A stretch of DNA of 64,000 nucleotides from Heterobasidion occidentale (Eukaryota > Basidiomycota > Agaricomycetes > Russulales > Bondarzewiaceae), in NCBI GenBank assembly GCA_039111635.1, contig JBCAQO010000002.1:1302001-1366000 (forward strand), written 5' to 3'. Numbering within the stretch: position 1 is the stretch's first letter; every line of letters starts with the position of its first letter. Below, in pieces: positions 11,079 through 24,276 of the stretch. Position numbers and translations under genes: made by a program. The notes beneath the pieces are model-generated. The model was not told where the DNA came from. It did no database searches and saw only the letters and a program-made list of their open reading frames with translations.

Positions 11079-14000
11079 ATGTTTTCCAAAATACCCACCA
11101 AACTCTCCGCACCATTTGGCTTGTTGGGCGATGAAGCCAAACTCGCATTCCGTAGTCAGCCTACAGGGATCTCCAAATTAGCTACTTCACGGGTCCGTCT
11201 TGCTACCTCCTCGATATTTCTTCTCCTAGATTGACAATAGAACTCCAGAACATCTCGCAGACTGATGCGTATTGGGATCAAGTGAGTTGAGGTCTGCCCA
11301 TATGCTTCGTACGACTGAACACGATTGCCGGACACAGTACACTGTTCTGTTCGACTCAGCATCCGATGTATTTTCTCTCATTTCTCCCAATGACAGTACG
11401 TGTTCATCTAGTCCTTCTGAACAGCGCCGTTACATCGAAACCCCCCATAGTCCGTCGGGCTCTCCTTGAAGCGCCAGAGAATGTCGCGACTCTCATCCGC
11501 GTCATATGTGCCCGATTATTCAACCTAGTCTCAGACCACACGTTTCCATCCTCCACCAACATATCCGTCGCATACTTTACCTCTTCATTTATCAAGACAG
11601 GAGCAGCAGAGCGCAATACCACTAAGGAGGTGCTCAATTGCATACGCGTTCTTCAGCGTGTTTTGCCGGTGGTATTTGAGATTGACAGTGAGTCCAGCAT
11701 ACTTGAGGAGGAGATTTTCTGGAAGAAGGAGGCCGTAGAGAGACGCGATAGCAAGGAAGAGACAGAGCAGGTGCCGCAGTTCGTGATAGAGGACGACGAC
11801 GAAGATGCAGCAGAAGGTGAAGGTGGGACCGGGGGATCACAACCGAAGCGGACATCTCCCCACAAGACTCATCACGCCAAAACGCTTCCTTCGCTTGCGG
11901 AGCGACTTTTTAGCTGCTTGGTCGACTTGCTTTTCTGCTGTGGCTTTACTTTGCCGTCCAAGATTCAGGTGGACCACTACAAAATCAACTACATCATTTG
12001 GTGCGTGCTTTTATACTTGGACTCACCTTGGCTGGGCTTTAATGTTGAACAGGGAGAAAGGCGTCGGCTCGACTGTCGATCTAGGTCCTAGTCATGCATA
12101 TGACAACAATAAGTCTGAAGTCTTGCGACTCCTGCTCATCATCCTCTCACGTCAAATATACGTCCCGCCCGCCTCGCTGTTTACCGTTCCATCTCTCTAC
12201 ACCCTCCATTTTGTTCAGCGTACCCCGAGGCGTGACGTCCTGACCGTGCTCTGCTCGTTACTGAATACAGCAATGAATTCATCACAGCTGTATACCGCCA
12301 ATTCCATCGGTGGTGTCGCAGGACGTCTACCTTACAATCATCTCGTGTTCAAAGGAGAAGACCCAAGAGCAAGCCTTGTGGGCAACTGCTTTCAGGTGCT
12401 CTGTGCCCTTCTCGACTTCCAGAGCGGCAGCGCGAGAGATGTCCCGACCGGCACGGGGGAGAATCAGTCTCAAGCTCCAACGCCGCGCACTAATGCTTTT
12501 AGATACTTCTTAGCAAAACTTGTACGCATCCTCCCTCTCTTATGTGACGGCCTTGATGACGCATATAACAGCATCGGACACAAGATTTTCAATTCATCAT
12601 CGACGGCGTCCTGGGCATCTTAGAGCAACAGATGGCGTCTGTGAACAATCTACTTCCTGGATCACGGAGGTCTGTTCCATACATTGTCGAAACAAGTGAG
12701 CTATATCACGCGTATTCACATGAAGGGTTTCTCAGCCTCGCGTCTAGTTGTATTCTTTTGGAAGATGATTGAGCTAAACAGGGTATGGGTATCTATGTTT
12801 CATCCATCTGATGCTCGATTGAACCTGGTGACGGTCTTAGAAATTCAGAGTCTATCTCCTTGACCTAGAGAAGTCAATGGACATAGTCGCATATCTGCTA
12901 TGCTATACTCTTGAGATCAAAGACAAGCCCCGTACGTCTTTTGGCTCTCAATCCTTTGAGGGTTATTAACTTGCGCGTATCTAGAACAACACGGACTGTG
13001 CCGAGCGCTGTCGTATATCATTCAGACACTCTCTGCGGAGACCGCTTTCGGATTGAGACTCACATTCCCGCTCAAAGCGTCTCATGTGCCGGCGAAGTGG
13101 AATGTGGGAGGTGCTGCTGCAGACTTCATGATCAATGTACGCTCAGTCAAGCGTTTTTATCGTGCATTCTTCTGATCAGCATGATCCCTTAGTGCGTATA
13201 CTGCATCGTTGCGACCACATCCGGGGCTCTAAATTCGATCTATCCTGCCTTAATAATCGCGCTGTCAAATGCCGCGCCTTATTTCAAGAACTTGAACTTG
13301 AACTCTTCCACTCGACTGGTCCAACTGTTCTCAGCTTTTTCGAACCCCGTGTTCTTGCTAGCAGACGAAGGTCACCCAAGATTGTTGTTCTTCATGTGAG
13401 CACCATGCTTGTCTCTTCGGATAAGCCTTGACGGGCCATATTTCATTGGTAGGCTGGAAGCATTCAACGCCGTTATCTCTCATCATCTTCCAGAGAACGC
13501 AAACCTTGTTTACGGCATCCTGCGCGCGCACAAGACTTTCGAAGATCTAGGAACCTTTACGCTCGCAAGGGGTCTTCGTGAAGTGAAGAGAATCCAGCTG
13601 GCGAAAGAGGAGCAGGCGAACAAGGCGGACGCAAAGGGAAAGAGCAGGGCCGTGGGCGAGCACGAGCAGCCGCATGAGGAGAAACAGCGGTTGCTGGAAC
13701 GTGAGAACAGCAGCGCGCTCAGCCTTTCCAGCCGAGTGCAGTCAGTGGACAGCTTGGCCGAAGTGCGGGTCATCCCACGAGATGGAGTGCCTGTGGATGG
13801 GACGGGTCACACTGCTGCAGCAGAAGAGCTCCCTTCTGTTCAGCCGCTGATGTCACCCACGACGGAATCACCTCCTGCTCATGGCGCACAGTCATCTGTC
13901 TCCGAGAAAGTCAGAGGCAAGATGAGGGAGCGGCGATCCTTGTCGCTAGATACAGATGCTAGTCTCGATCGTGTCGCCGCGGCGGGCGTGGGGAGGAATG

Positions 14001-14637
14001 GGTTTGTGCCGACACAAGAGTGGGTGAGTGCCTTGAGTAAACATCGTATTGTGTCGAATAGGTGCTGACTGTCGTTCAGGTCACATCTTGGCAGCAAGGG
14101 TATGTGGTGTCGCCTCTCGGCGAATCTATTATGAGCGATCGCTGAAACGATATCAACATCTTCGTTCAGGCTTCCTCTCGACGTAGTGATGCTAGCCATC
14201 TCAGAGCTGATGCCCAAAGTTCAAGAACTTCAGGCCTCTGGGAACAAGCCGAACGCCACGACAGCTATCATTGACTTCTTGAGCCACGCATCTTTGAAGC
14301 ATGTCCTTCCCCCGCCTCCACCATTGAACCCCAGGCGCTTCATTGTAAGAAATTTCCTTCATTTGGATGCGCATCTACTGATCACCCCTGATCGCAACCT
14401 CAGTGGTCCGAGAGTTCCATCGTCTGGCTGTCCTCCCTGATATGGGGCGAGATCTACGTGCGCGGCATGACTCCCCTCGGCATCTGGAACTCGACGAGCG
14501 TTCGCTTGTTCTACGTGAAGCACGCGCAGAGTCAACAGCGCCAGATCTCGGAAGCGGTCTCCAGCGTCGTTGGAGGGCTGTTGGGCCGAGCCTCTGAGTC
14601 GCCGCAGGCGACGAGACAACGGTCAGAGCGCTCTTAG
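11079..14637 (+). CDS. HID1: HID1 family protein (Golgi/secretory trafficking)
   Basis: Large multi-exon gene starting MFSKIPTKLSAPFGLLGDEA and related to the HID1/Ecm30/Dymeclin family of peripheral Golgi proteins. Recognisable blocks are DVFSLISPND, RENVATL-like ENVATLIRVICARLFNLVSD, ILSRQIYVPPASLF, NHLVFKGEDPRASLVGNCFQ, ILEQQMASVNNLLPGSRRS, LCYTLEIKDKPQQHGLCRAL, SHVPAKWNVGGAAADFMI and, after an acidic and Ser-rich insert, LDVVMLAISELMPKVQELQ and IYVRGMTPLGIWNSTSVRLF. At 12586-12589 the frame changes: one more T in the run gives GHKIFQFIIDGVLGILEQQ, whereas a 41-base intron would be the alternative. Position 2 is Phe, so the N-terminal glycine myristoylated in animal HID1 is absent. Ends at TAG 14635-14637. 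Exact splice sites in the first 300 bases are uncertain. Confidence 0.83.
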
Positions 14638-14919
14638 TTGAAATTGTTCGTCCCATCTCGTGCATGTGTATGGATTGTTGTCTCAGACGTGCTTAGCTTT
14701 CATGTAAAGGACTTGTAGTTAGTGGTATCTATGTTTCGTGATGTATGCGTGTTTTATTAGTTCAGTACTTACGTCCTGTCGGCTGTCGCCGGCGTGCCAC
14801 AGACGCATGATGCAGGCCCATGGGCGGCTTCAGTGCGGCTTCGCTTCCGACGAAACACTGCAGCGGTTCGACCGAGTCGACGATGCGAACGATCTTCTTC
14901 TGCAACATAAAACTGACAA

Positions 14920-16445
14920 ATGGATAATGTCCTCCTCACTGCAGTGGGCGGTTTCAACCCAATTCACAAGGCCGCTCTGAAGAGAGGTAAATATCGATCG
15001 TGTTGCCTATAACCTTTTGTGCGTCTGAACAGTTCACTCAGGTGGTCTTGTGAAGGCAACAGATGTTTTGATGATCTCACCCCAGGACCTGGCAAGGAAA
15101 TGTAGAGTGCCGCTGGTAGAGGCACAGAGCATCGTAGACATCGTTTGTCGAGCTCTTGATCGCCCACCGAGCCTGCTTGAAGATCTTGAACGGTCAGGTA
15201 CCGATGCGTTTACAACAGGGGATTCCATACTCGATGAAATACTCGGAGGAGGCATCAGACCGGGAATGATTTGGGAGCTTGCGGGAGAAGGGTATGCTCA
15301 ACTACATTTAAGCGTAGCATTATTTAACGAGGACTTCACATCCAGTGCCTCAGGGAAAACGCAACTAGCCCTCCAACTCTCGCTCACGGTACAGCTCCCA
15401 CCATCCAAGGGCGGACTTTCTGGCTCTGCGTGCTACGTGACAACGTACTCAGTACTCCCGACGACTCGCCTAGTAGAAATGCTGCACGAAAACCCGCTAT
15501 TATCTTCATCCTCCTGCAGTCTCTCAAATGTGAAGACCGTTGTGGCAGGGTCCATTGGGGCTCTTCAATACATCCTTTCAAACTCAGTACCTGCCCTTGT
15601 ACAATCCTCAGCGACATCTGGAGATATGCCTGTCAGACTGCTCGTCATAGACAGCCTGGCAGAAGTCTTCCCGGAGGATAGGCCATCTGCTGCTCAGCTT
15701 TCGGAACGCTCTAAGAGCGTTTCGGATATCTCGAAAAACTTCACCGATTGGCCAGCCAATATCGCATGGCAGTTGTAATCATTAACCACGTCGTTGATGT
15801 ATGGGCGCAGGGCGAAGATCGTGGCGTCAAGGGCGACCTCATATATGCCGACCAAGCGCGTTTCTTCAGTCGTGCGGATAGTATCCCAGGGGAGGACAAG
15901 AAGAGCGCCGCTCTTGGACTTGCATGGGCTAATCAAATCAATGCACGCATCATGTTAACGCGGACTCATCGACGACAGGCTCTAGATGAACTTGATGGCC
16001 GAGAGACGAAGCGACCTCGCTTGGAAGCCCCGTGCCTCGGAGTGCCGTGGAGGTTCAGCCTTATCTTGTTCGACGCTTAACTATCATCTTCAGCTCCGTA
16101 TCTCAGCCATGTTCCCTCAACTTCATCATCACCGCTCAAGGCATTAGATCAATCGACGACGAGATCTGTTTCTCTTCCCCATGTCAGATCCTCGAATATC
16201 CTCAGCATCTCACACTTCAGGGTTGGTGTCCAGCTCTCCTCAACCACTATGGCTGGTGTAAGTATCAACGATGTCGCCTACGCAGAGAATGACCTACAAT
16301 CAACCTTAGACGTCGACGAATCACATGACGTTGAAAGCCAGGAGGAAGATGAGAAGCTCACTATTGGAAGGAGCTTGGTGGGGATGACGCGCTCTCGGAG
16401 AATCAAGGAGACGTTGACGAGTCAATCTTTTTGAGTAGCGCATAA
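14920..16445 (+). CDS. RAD57: RAD51 paralogue, RAD57/XRCC3 type
   Basis: RecA-fold protein expected to help load RAD51 during homologous recombination. A short first exon (MDNVLLTAVGG...) joins to a helix-hairpin-helix-like N-terminus (TDVLMISPQDLARKCRVP) and then TTGDSILDEILGGGIRPGM, as in RAD57/XRCC3. The Walker A motif GEGASGKTQL is formed across an intron near 15290-15350. Walker B is VRLLVIDSLAEVF. The block AVVIINHVVDVW and later LVRRLTIIFSSVSQPCSLNF match the C-terminal strands of this group. The frame changes at the C run 16028-16031; one extra C restores it. The last part is not resolved: near the end HYWKELGGDDALSENQ looks like the true tail and stops at 16445, but it is out of frame with the acidic segment before it, which alone would stop at 16434. 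RAD57 rather than XRCC3 is inferred. Confidence 0.78.
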
Positions 16446-16616
16446 CCCCTCTATGTATTTGCTTCACTGTGCCATGTCTATTGCACAGCTTCTGGCCCAG
16501 TAGAATTTTTGTGCATCTAAACCAACAACTTGACAACAAGAGAGCGAATCGACCAATACACGTATGGCGCATTATTAGAAGTCTACATGGCGCATTACAA
16601 TAGTTACATATGTCGT

Positions 16617-17512
16617 TCATGCACCCATGTGCCGATATGAAACCGTCGGGACCGAGTCATCTAGAGGTACAGTATCAAACTGAACCCACGGTTCAGGTTG
16701 CGTCTCGACATCTGGCCCTTTCTCCCTATTGCCAGACAAGTAAAGAGGACGGGGTGGGACCTTCTGAGCATGCCACATGCCTTCGCGCACATGCATGAAG
16801 AGTCCCACGGATGCTAATTTCAGAACAGTAAGGACAATCGAACGATGGAAAGAAAAAAGAAGTGGATGCACGCACCAAGGACAGGAGCGACCCAGCTGGC
16901 TAGCAGTGCGAAGACCACAAGTCCCGGACCAGCGCCACCACAGGCGCCAGAAAGGCGAGAGAAGTCCTTGCAGAGCCCACTGTCCTGTCCCGCACGAATC
17001 GAAAGGAGAACAGCGACGACTGTAGACTGCTTGTCAATGCGCTAGATTCAATGAGGAAGAAGACATGAGGAGCTTACCGAGCCCCATCCATAAAAGACCT
17101 CCAAACGCCATCGTCTCTATTCTGGGGATATTCTTGTCAGACTTGTATCGCACTTTGTAGCATATGCTGATAAGAGAATCGTGTTAATATCGGAGGCAGG
17201 TGGCTATGACAGATGGGAGGCCTCGCTCACAGCATAGGAACTTCAGCTGCAGAGACTAAACTAAAGATCAGTGCGGCGATTTCAAAGTCTGGTGTCGCGA
17301 CCGCATTAGCCTCTACAAACAGAAACACAAGTTACGAGCTCTAACTTGTCTGGTCATGGCTCGCCGTTGTGTGCAGGCAGATGATGTAAAGCACAGATTT
17401 AACATGGCAATGATGGCTGCGAGATTACAGTTGGGCTCAGCGTTATACTGAAAACACTATCGCACTCACAACCAAAGATGACAAAACGGTGGCGGGCTGC
17501 AAAGCTACTCAT
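16617..17512 (-). CDS. Small multi-span membrane protein (possibly MARVEL-like)
   Basis: Multi-exon gene beginning MSSFAARHRFVIFG. Later exons give PDFEIAALIFSLVSAAEVPM, then ICYKVRYKSDKNIPRIETMA, FGGLLWMGLVVAVLLSIRAG, the Cys-containing loop SGLCKDFSRLSGACGGAG and PGLVVFALLASWVAPVLASV, ending in a soluble tail that finishes SYRHMGA. Three or four hydrophobic segments and a short cytosolic tail resemble fungal MARVEL-type proteins, but no signature proves it. The second and third exons could not be fixed with confidence. A TTTATAAA element lies about 135 bases upstream. Function unknown. Confidence 0.6.
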
Positions 17513-18862
17513 CTTGTTCCAGACAAGCGATGTGCGTATAAAGAATGTAAGGGTACGAGAGCGTGAGATGAAGTGTAAATGGCCTGGCCGTTGAAGGGTT
17601 GGTGGGAAGAAGGGGTTGTGAGGAAGAAGCGCAGAGAAGGAGGGGTTTATAAACAAAATCCCTGTTGTGTGGCGAAGACAATGCAACTTTGAGGCCACGT
17701 TCGTTTCAGTTTGTGGCTTTGCATCATGGCGGTGGCCGCCGTACCGAAGCGAGCAAACCACCGCTAGATGTTGATGGTGGTCGAGGCGTTGCTTGAATCG
17801 CGATCAAACTGCAGACACTCCTAGACACAAAAATAGTGTAGAGAAAAAGAAAATTCATTACGACACCTTCTTGGACAACCCACGACACGCTGTTCTGAAA
17901 TGCGATTGAAGATGCCGCCAAGGAGTCAGAATATTGAAAGGAAGCGGCTAACCTCAAGGCCAGCCTCATGACATCGCCAAAGGGCATTTGACCTATTCAA
18001 AGACAATCGCTGTTCAGGCAACAAGCTCTGGTCGCTTTATCTTCACGAGGAAACATCCGAAACAGCTAGCTGTCATGTAATAATCTTCAGTAACTCATGG
18101 ACAGTCATAAGGACTCAAGAGTATGTAAGAGATGGGGAAGGTACTGATGTTCTACCGAGTGGCTGAGTTTGTAGTGATTGGCTTCCCATTACTTTCTCCT
18201 GACAGGAATTAAGTGATTCGTGAATAATGACGAGAGATTGGCCGTACCAAGATAGTTGAATAGAGTTGAACGGAGTGCGCTCGCCCTGGGGGGATCTGGA
18301 AGACACGTCATCGAGTCGTGCCATCCTATGGACGTGGAACGGGTCGATTGTTGAGTAATTCACATGCGGGTTCGTAAATTCGAGTATTCAGTGTTACCAG
18401 AGCGATCCGCCAGGCATTATTTATACAGTCTTGCTTGATATCGAGGTTGTGGGGTCACCACTGGACCCGGCCAATCGTTCAGTCCAAGATGATTTGCAAA
18501 TCGATCAGGAAGGTGTTCTCAGATCTTATCGGGCGACACTAGTGCAGGAAACGAACGCTTGAGAGTTGAGACCAGGCATACAATAAGTACTATGTATAAA
18601 ACACATATTCCATTTCACGTTGCGATAGTAAGATGAGGAGACAAGAACAAACTTAAAGTACAGAGGAACCCAAAACGAGCAAGGTGGATAAAGGAGATGG
18701 GTATGAGCGCAAGGGAGAGAACAGCGGTAAGGAAGGAAATCGAGAGGGATAGAGCGATCATCCCAATTATCCAGGCACCGCCCATATGATCTATGCTGGG
18801 GAGTCCATTCATAGCCATTCGTCGACGATGCAGAGGCATCGATATGACAAACTGGCTGGCCA
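17513..18862. other. Stretch without recognised gene
   Basis: About 1.35 kb between the membrane-protein gene and ATG8, both on the minus strand. Two minus-strand frames (17724-17987 and 18115-18363) have unremarkable sequence and could not be joined into a protein. The part next to 18862 should be the ATG8 3' UTR. Confidence 0.4.
17645..17653 (-). promoter_or_regulatory. TATA box of the membrane-protein gene
   Basis: The minus strand reads GTTTATAAAC about 135 bases upstream of the proposed start codon. It is close to consensus and nothing coding overlaps it. Confidence 0.4.
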
Positions 18863-19496
18863 TCATGCGTCTGATGACAACTCAACCCATCCCTGCTGCC
18901 CAAACGTATTCTCCCCCGAATAGCTAACGTACAAGAAATTGTCTTCATCCCTGAAGTGACAGGGATCAAAATACAGCGGCGCGATGAAGAAGACAACAAC
19001 ATACTTATGTTCTTCATAAATTGCACTCATCAATGCTGCTGTTGGTGGGAGGATCTCATCGACGAATATGAAGATGGCCTTCTCGGGAGCAAGCTTGATG
19101 CGCTTGCGGATCACGTATACGAACTGTCCTACAGTGAGATCCTGTGTAACAAGCATATCAACTTCCGTAGACCAGACACGATGATCTATGGGATTGAAGT
19201 GGTGTAGATCGCGCATACCGAAGGTACCAGGTACTTCTTCTTGTCGATTGTAGGAATATCTGTCCGATCCGCCTTCTCGCAGATCACCTTCAATACCACC
19301 ACTGTGAGTTCACTCGACTGTAACAATCGTGTATATACTGCATACCGGAATGCGATCTGGATACTTCTGTCTGATGCGTTCGGCTTCCGCCTTGCGTTTC
19401 TCTGATAGCAGAGGGGTAAAGTGAGCGGGCTTGCGTGTGCAATGACTGCGCATGGCACGCACCGAAGGGGTGCTCATCCTTGAATTTGGATCGCAT
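18863..19496 (-). CDS. ATG8: Autophagy ubiquitin-like protein ATG8
   Basis: Ubiquitin-like modifier that is conjugated to phosphatidylethanolamine and builds autophagosome membranes. It starts [20 protein letters not shown], with an intron right after HPFG-coding bases. Later exons give [60 protein letters not shown] and [20 protein letters not shown], ending [11 protein letters not shown]. The glycine of TFG is the expected ATG4 cleavage site. Eleven residues follow it ([11 protein letters not shown]) before the stop at 18863, longer than in yeast ATG8, which carries a single residue there. All four introns have normal ends and the mature protein matches the family along its full length of about 116 residues. 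Confidence 0.96.
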
Positions 19497-20189
19497 GTCG
19501 ATTCACTTGTAGGCTTAAAGAGCTGAGCAGAATACAGATGCTTTGGGATGAGTTGCAAAGGAGGGAAGGAGGCGATGGTCGACGCAGCGATACTGAAGAC
19601 GGTGCCGGTTAGAGCTTATAGAGGCGAGCACAACAAGCCCTTCATGTGACGTGACTCAAGAGGCCACAACAACCCACAACAACGCCCTATCATGCCAAAC
19701 CCACTCATAAATGGACTCCCTGGCCACTTCTCTGACCGAGTCAATTCCCCAGGCGCTGCCAATCAGTAAACACCCACGTACGTGTTCCATATGATAGCTA
19801 GCAATCTATTTCTACGGAGCCCCACAATTTAAACTCCCTCGGAGGTAACTTACATCGATCTCCCCTCAGCTGCAGTGCTGCACTCATCGTTCAGCTTACT
19901 CGCTGCATCACCCTGACAGAGACTTCGAAGCATCCTCCGAGCATGTCTCGCAAGAGCGACGCAGATAGTACAAGTGTATATTTCGACGGATTCTCGTCGA
20001 CCTGTCGATATACTTCGATTATTCGCTGGTTCTGTAGCTACTTTGACGACCTGCGAATGCACAGCATTCAAGGTCCACAGGTGATTCGACGAATCATCAT
20101 CATGTTATTGACAATCAGTCTGGAGATGCCACAATTCGGACAAGATGATAGTGGCCCTCATATGGGAAAATCGACCGCGATGGAGTCAA
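19497..20189. other. Intergenic region between ATG8 and DIS3
   Basis: About 690 bases that should hold the ATG8 promoter and the DIS3 3' UTR. No further gene or clear motif was recognised. Confidence 0.45.
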
Positions 20190-23100
20190 TTACAACGCGC
20201 TAGAGTCCACAGGGCTGACGAGCGTCATCTTCACTCTTCCTCGCTGTGTGTTCTTGTCTTTTCCACTTCTATGCTCACTGTCACCTTGTCGAAGACCGCA
20301 ATCTCCACCTCCTTGCCGCCAGTCTTAGCCGAAGGGACAGTCACGGTATAGTTGTCTGCGTCGAACTGAGTTTCCTGCTTGAAAAGTACCAGACCTTCGA
20401 TTCCAAGTCTAATTTCGTATAAGTTCATCAGCGTTTAAGAACGTTCACTCAAGACTGGGGATTCATGAACATACTTGGAAACGAAAACCCCAAGACCATT
20501 CCTGAACGTTCTGATAACGAAGGCTTCTTCCGTCACTTGACCGCCGCCAGTCTTGTGAGACTTCTCTCCACGGGATTTGAGCGCCAATCCGACATAGAAC
20601 TCAACACTTGCTCGGCCTGCCATCTGTGCCATCCTGTGCCTTCGGTTTACAACGTCCAGGACCCGTTCTACATGCGATTTGGTGTGCAAGGAGGCGTGAA
20701 GGGGGGAATAGCCGATGGCGGCGGAAAGCTGGCGATGGGCAAGTACATCTGATGGCCATGTTAGTAGAACGGGCAAAGTGATGTCTATACCTGTACTTAC
20801 CGGCGTAACGCCGAATAGGACTGGTGAAGTGTGTGTAAATGGAGCTTGCTAAACCATAGTGACCGAAGGTCTCGGGGATACACTGCCTGAGCAGAAATAC
20901 TCTGCGGAGAGCATGCAGCGTGTCGCCATGATGCGCACTAGGGTATTGAATGCTGGCTCATCGGGGTCCTATCGTTGGGCGGTTAGAGCTGAACCTGGAT
21001 CGTCCACACACGTTTGACGCACTATGCACTTATCTAAGGAGGCCGCCAATGCTCCAGAACTGGAAACATCAAGAGACAATCCTCGCCTCTTTTTCAGGAT
21101 ATCTTGGAGCTTCTCGAAATTTGACTTGGGTGGGGGCAGATGCCGTCTAGTACACCCTCTCCATAAGCCGAGACGCAAGGTGGAGACAGCAAGCTACGTT
21201 ACCTGAGCACAGCAGTCTGTGGGAACGTCTCCTGTATTTTTCGAGCCACGCTGATATTGGCGAGAAGCATGAATTCCTCAACGAGGCTGTTCGTTTCCCG
21301 CATTTCTTTTTGCTCTACATCGACGGGGTCTGACGACTCAGCGCTATCCATGTGAATTTTCACCTCTGGAGAAGCTAGGTTCAGAGCGCCTGCAGCCATG
21401 CGTCCCTCTTTGAGTTTACGAGCGAGCATATTGAGCAATCGAATGCTATCCGTCAGCTCGTCATTGAGGCTCCTGCAGGGCACTTAAGCGTCACAAAATA
21501 GAATGAGGAGAGATAAGCGAACTAACGGATCATCCTTGCGAATCTGGCCTCTTCATACGTGAAGGCAGATTTTGAGGCAATGACGGACTTTGTGAAGCGA
21601 ACATTGACGATCTCGGCTTCGGGGCTGAGTTCCTAAAGTGGAAATATCAACGTTGGGCACTTAGAGACGGGAGTTTCACCAACCCAGATACAAGAGAAAG
21701 CTAAGCGCTCTACATGAGGACGAAGGGAGCACAGATTGGTCCCTAGCAGGGCTGGCAGCATGTCGATTCGCTTGTCCACAAGGTACACTGTAGTCCCTCT
21801 AGACGCTGCTTCACTGTCCATCGGATTGTCCGGTAGTACGAAATGCGAGACATCAGCAATATCTGGAAAACAATGAGTGAGGTTTCTCAGAACGTGGAGA
21901 TCATATTACTTACGCACTCCTGCCTCGATGTTTCCGTTCGAAAGCCGGTGGGCGTGCAGTGCATCGTCTATATCTTGACAATCTACATGTCAACAGGATT
22001 GAGCAACTCGACGTCAGTAGGAGGGTGAGCGAACGAATTACTTGGAGGATCGATGCTGCATATGATCAATTTCCGCAGATCCTCTCGGTCTCTCCACTCG
22101 GGATTCAAACTGCTCTTCGGGGGAACGACCCAGCGATCTCCCTCCGGAGGCAAACAGTCTAGGATTGCCTTACCGAATGGCCGATATGGAACGTCGAACT
22201 CCAATAGCAAACTCTCCTGCTCCGCTTCTTTGCTTTCTACTTTGCCTAGAGAGCGCACGAAATGGCCTTCTGGGTAACGCGAGGTGCTGTCCCATTTGTC
22301 GATAGTGACGAGGATCTTCTGCCCTATAAGAGAGGGAGCCTGCCTCGTACGCATGCGGATCCGTGGAAGAAGTCGGGAGACTGGCGTCGCAAAGACCGTC
22401 TGTTGCGACAGAGAAGTGGGGTTTGACGAGGTCAACGAGGTGCTATCAATGTGGCAAACATATCTGCAGCCAAATTCGTCAGAACGAGCTCCCAGAAGAT
22501 GAATCAGTAGTCTCACGCCCGCCAGTTGCGCTTGATAATGCCAACCACACGACCCGTTGGCTGTTTCCCCGTATTGAGCGTTTTGGATTCCTCTCTTTTG
22601 AGCGCTCTTCGCTCATCTATCAAGGCATCATTGTCCTCTCCTTCGTCGGAGTCTTCGACATCATCGTTCTTCAATGTGACTGTTGGCGAATACTTTCGTT
22701 AGTCGGCACAATACTAGCGAAACAATATACAATCACCTTCTTGGTCAACTACTTGGTCCGCAGGCGCCTTCCACTCCTTCTCGTCAAAGACTTCGACAAC
22801 AACTACATCACCTTGTACAGAGCGGTTCATGTGTTCTCGACCAATTAGTAGGACAGGCTTTTCGAATCCTGTCACCATGACACTGCCCTAGATGTTCAAT
22901 GCTCGTAATTTTTTTCGACAGACGATCTCGAAAGTTGCATACCTCTAAGTAATTGTATTGATTGGCATTGAAGTGTCCTTGATGCAATTGGCCGGCTTTG
23001 ACGCCTGCGATTAGAGCACCAGAAGGCAGGTACTGTATCGAATTATGACGTGAGATACAATCAAGAGGCACAGATGAACACCATACATCTGGGTTCAGGA

Positions 23101-24159
23101 CAGTGCGGCCAGACGCAACCGTTGGCTCAACATCATTGGACCCTGCCACTGATAGAAGGTCAAGCAGCTCGGTTGCTTTTGGCATTCCTTCCACGTATGA
23201 ACGGACTAGCGACAAGTTCATTCCACGACGGCATGACCGACGAGACATGCTGCACTTACCTGACAAGCACTGGATGCCTTCCCTTTCCGCTTTTTGGCGG
23301 TTGGCTACATCATCAGTAAGGAGCACAACCGTTGGGATTGTAGGAGCGGCTTGGCCACGGATGATAGGGCGTGTAAGGGAGAGATGAGAGTTATACCAAG
23401 CAGTTCCCTTGCGGATGCCTATAAATGATCTGTATGCTATTGAGGCTTTACCTTGATATCGATGGAGACATACCTCGATCGTTACGGTCATTTGGAGTCT
23501 CTCCATCTTCACGCACGACAGCTGTCTCTCTACCAAGGTATGCAAAATATGATGATGTAAAAGTGAGAGGGATGCTTACGATCGAAATTCGTTGTAAAAG
23601 ACCCATGTCCGCTTTTCATCCAGCTTCACAAGCGCCTTCAAGCGGTTGTATAATGGTAAAGAGCGATGGCGGACTTCTTCGAGGACCGTCTGTAAAAGGA
23701 TGATGGGGGAGGTGAACAGACTGGATTCCATGAGATCCATCTGAGGAGTCTCCAATTAGCGAGAGCCCATCTGTGGAATGGAACGAGTGGCTGAAGCGTC
23801 ACACCTCGCAAGGGGGCGAAAATTGAAGATTAGGAAGGACACACCTGAGCTAGGAATATGTTGGTGTCTGGCAAAATGAAATGGCCGTTGGGAAATAGTT
23901 TGTGATCTAAGGTGCCATTAACTGGCAAAGCAGTGTCGACCGAGGTAGCACACTCTCTACAGCCCTCGATACCACAGGACACATCATCCCGCAGATATCT
24001 CTCCCTTATGACTGTACAAGGCCATCTATGAGAGTACCATGTCGGAACGGCAGGATGCATACCTTTGATGACTTTTCCCCTAGCAGTCTTCTTGAAAAAC
24101 TTCCGCTGAGTGATGACCGCATCCTCTATGGGGCGCTTCCTAATAGTAACTTGGACCAT
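20190..24159 (-). CDS. DIS3: Exosome 3'-5' exoribonuclease DIS3/RRP44
   Basis: Catalytic subunit of the RNA exosome. The start at 24159 gives [20 protein letters not shown]. The CR3 cysteine motif CGIEGCREC and the PIN domain ([29 protein letters not shown]) follow. Next come the cold-shock domains with [20 protein letters not shown] and [11 protein letters not shown], then the RNB domain: [13 protein letters not shown] carries the metal-binding aspartates, followed by [39 protein letters not shown] and [36 protein letters not shown] closes RNB, and a C-terminal S1 domain follows. At the T run 20259-20262 the frame changes; one extra base gives [15 protein letters not shown] and the stop at 20190, while as read the frame stops at 20231. 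More than ten short introns. It shares a 293-base divergent promoter with the glucosidase gene. Confidence 0.92.
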
Positions 24160-24256
24160 GGAATGAAAGTGGATTCCAGGAAGAGGCGGAAACGACGGGT
24201 GAACTTCTGGACACAGAGAATTCTAAGGATCAGAGATGTGTGACAAACGCTGTTGA

Positions 24257-24276
24257 TCTTATCTTATCTTATCTCC
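24257..24276. promoter_or_regulatory. Tandem TTATC (GATAA) motifs between DIS3 and glucosidase I
   Basis: Three TTATC steps in a row (gatcttatcttatcttatct) lie in the short divergent promoter. On the minus strand they read GATAA, the core recognised by fungal GATA factors. Binding is only inferred. Confidence 0.4.

Noticed and set aside
12540..12581. 41-base intron in HID1 that would also fix the frame
   Set aside because: Shorter than the other introns in the window; one more T in the adjacent run gives a better continuous protein and fits the general pattern of missing bases. Not fully excluded.
17724..18363. Two minus-strand frames between the membrane protein and ATG8
   Set aside because: They could not be joined by plausible introns into one protein and show no motif.
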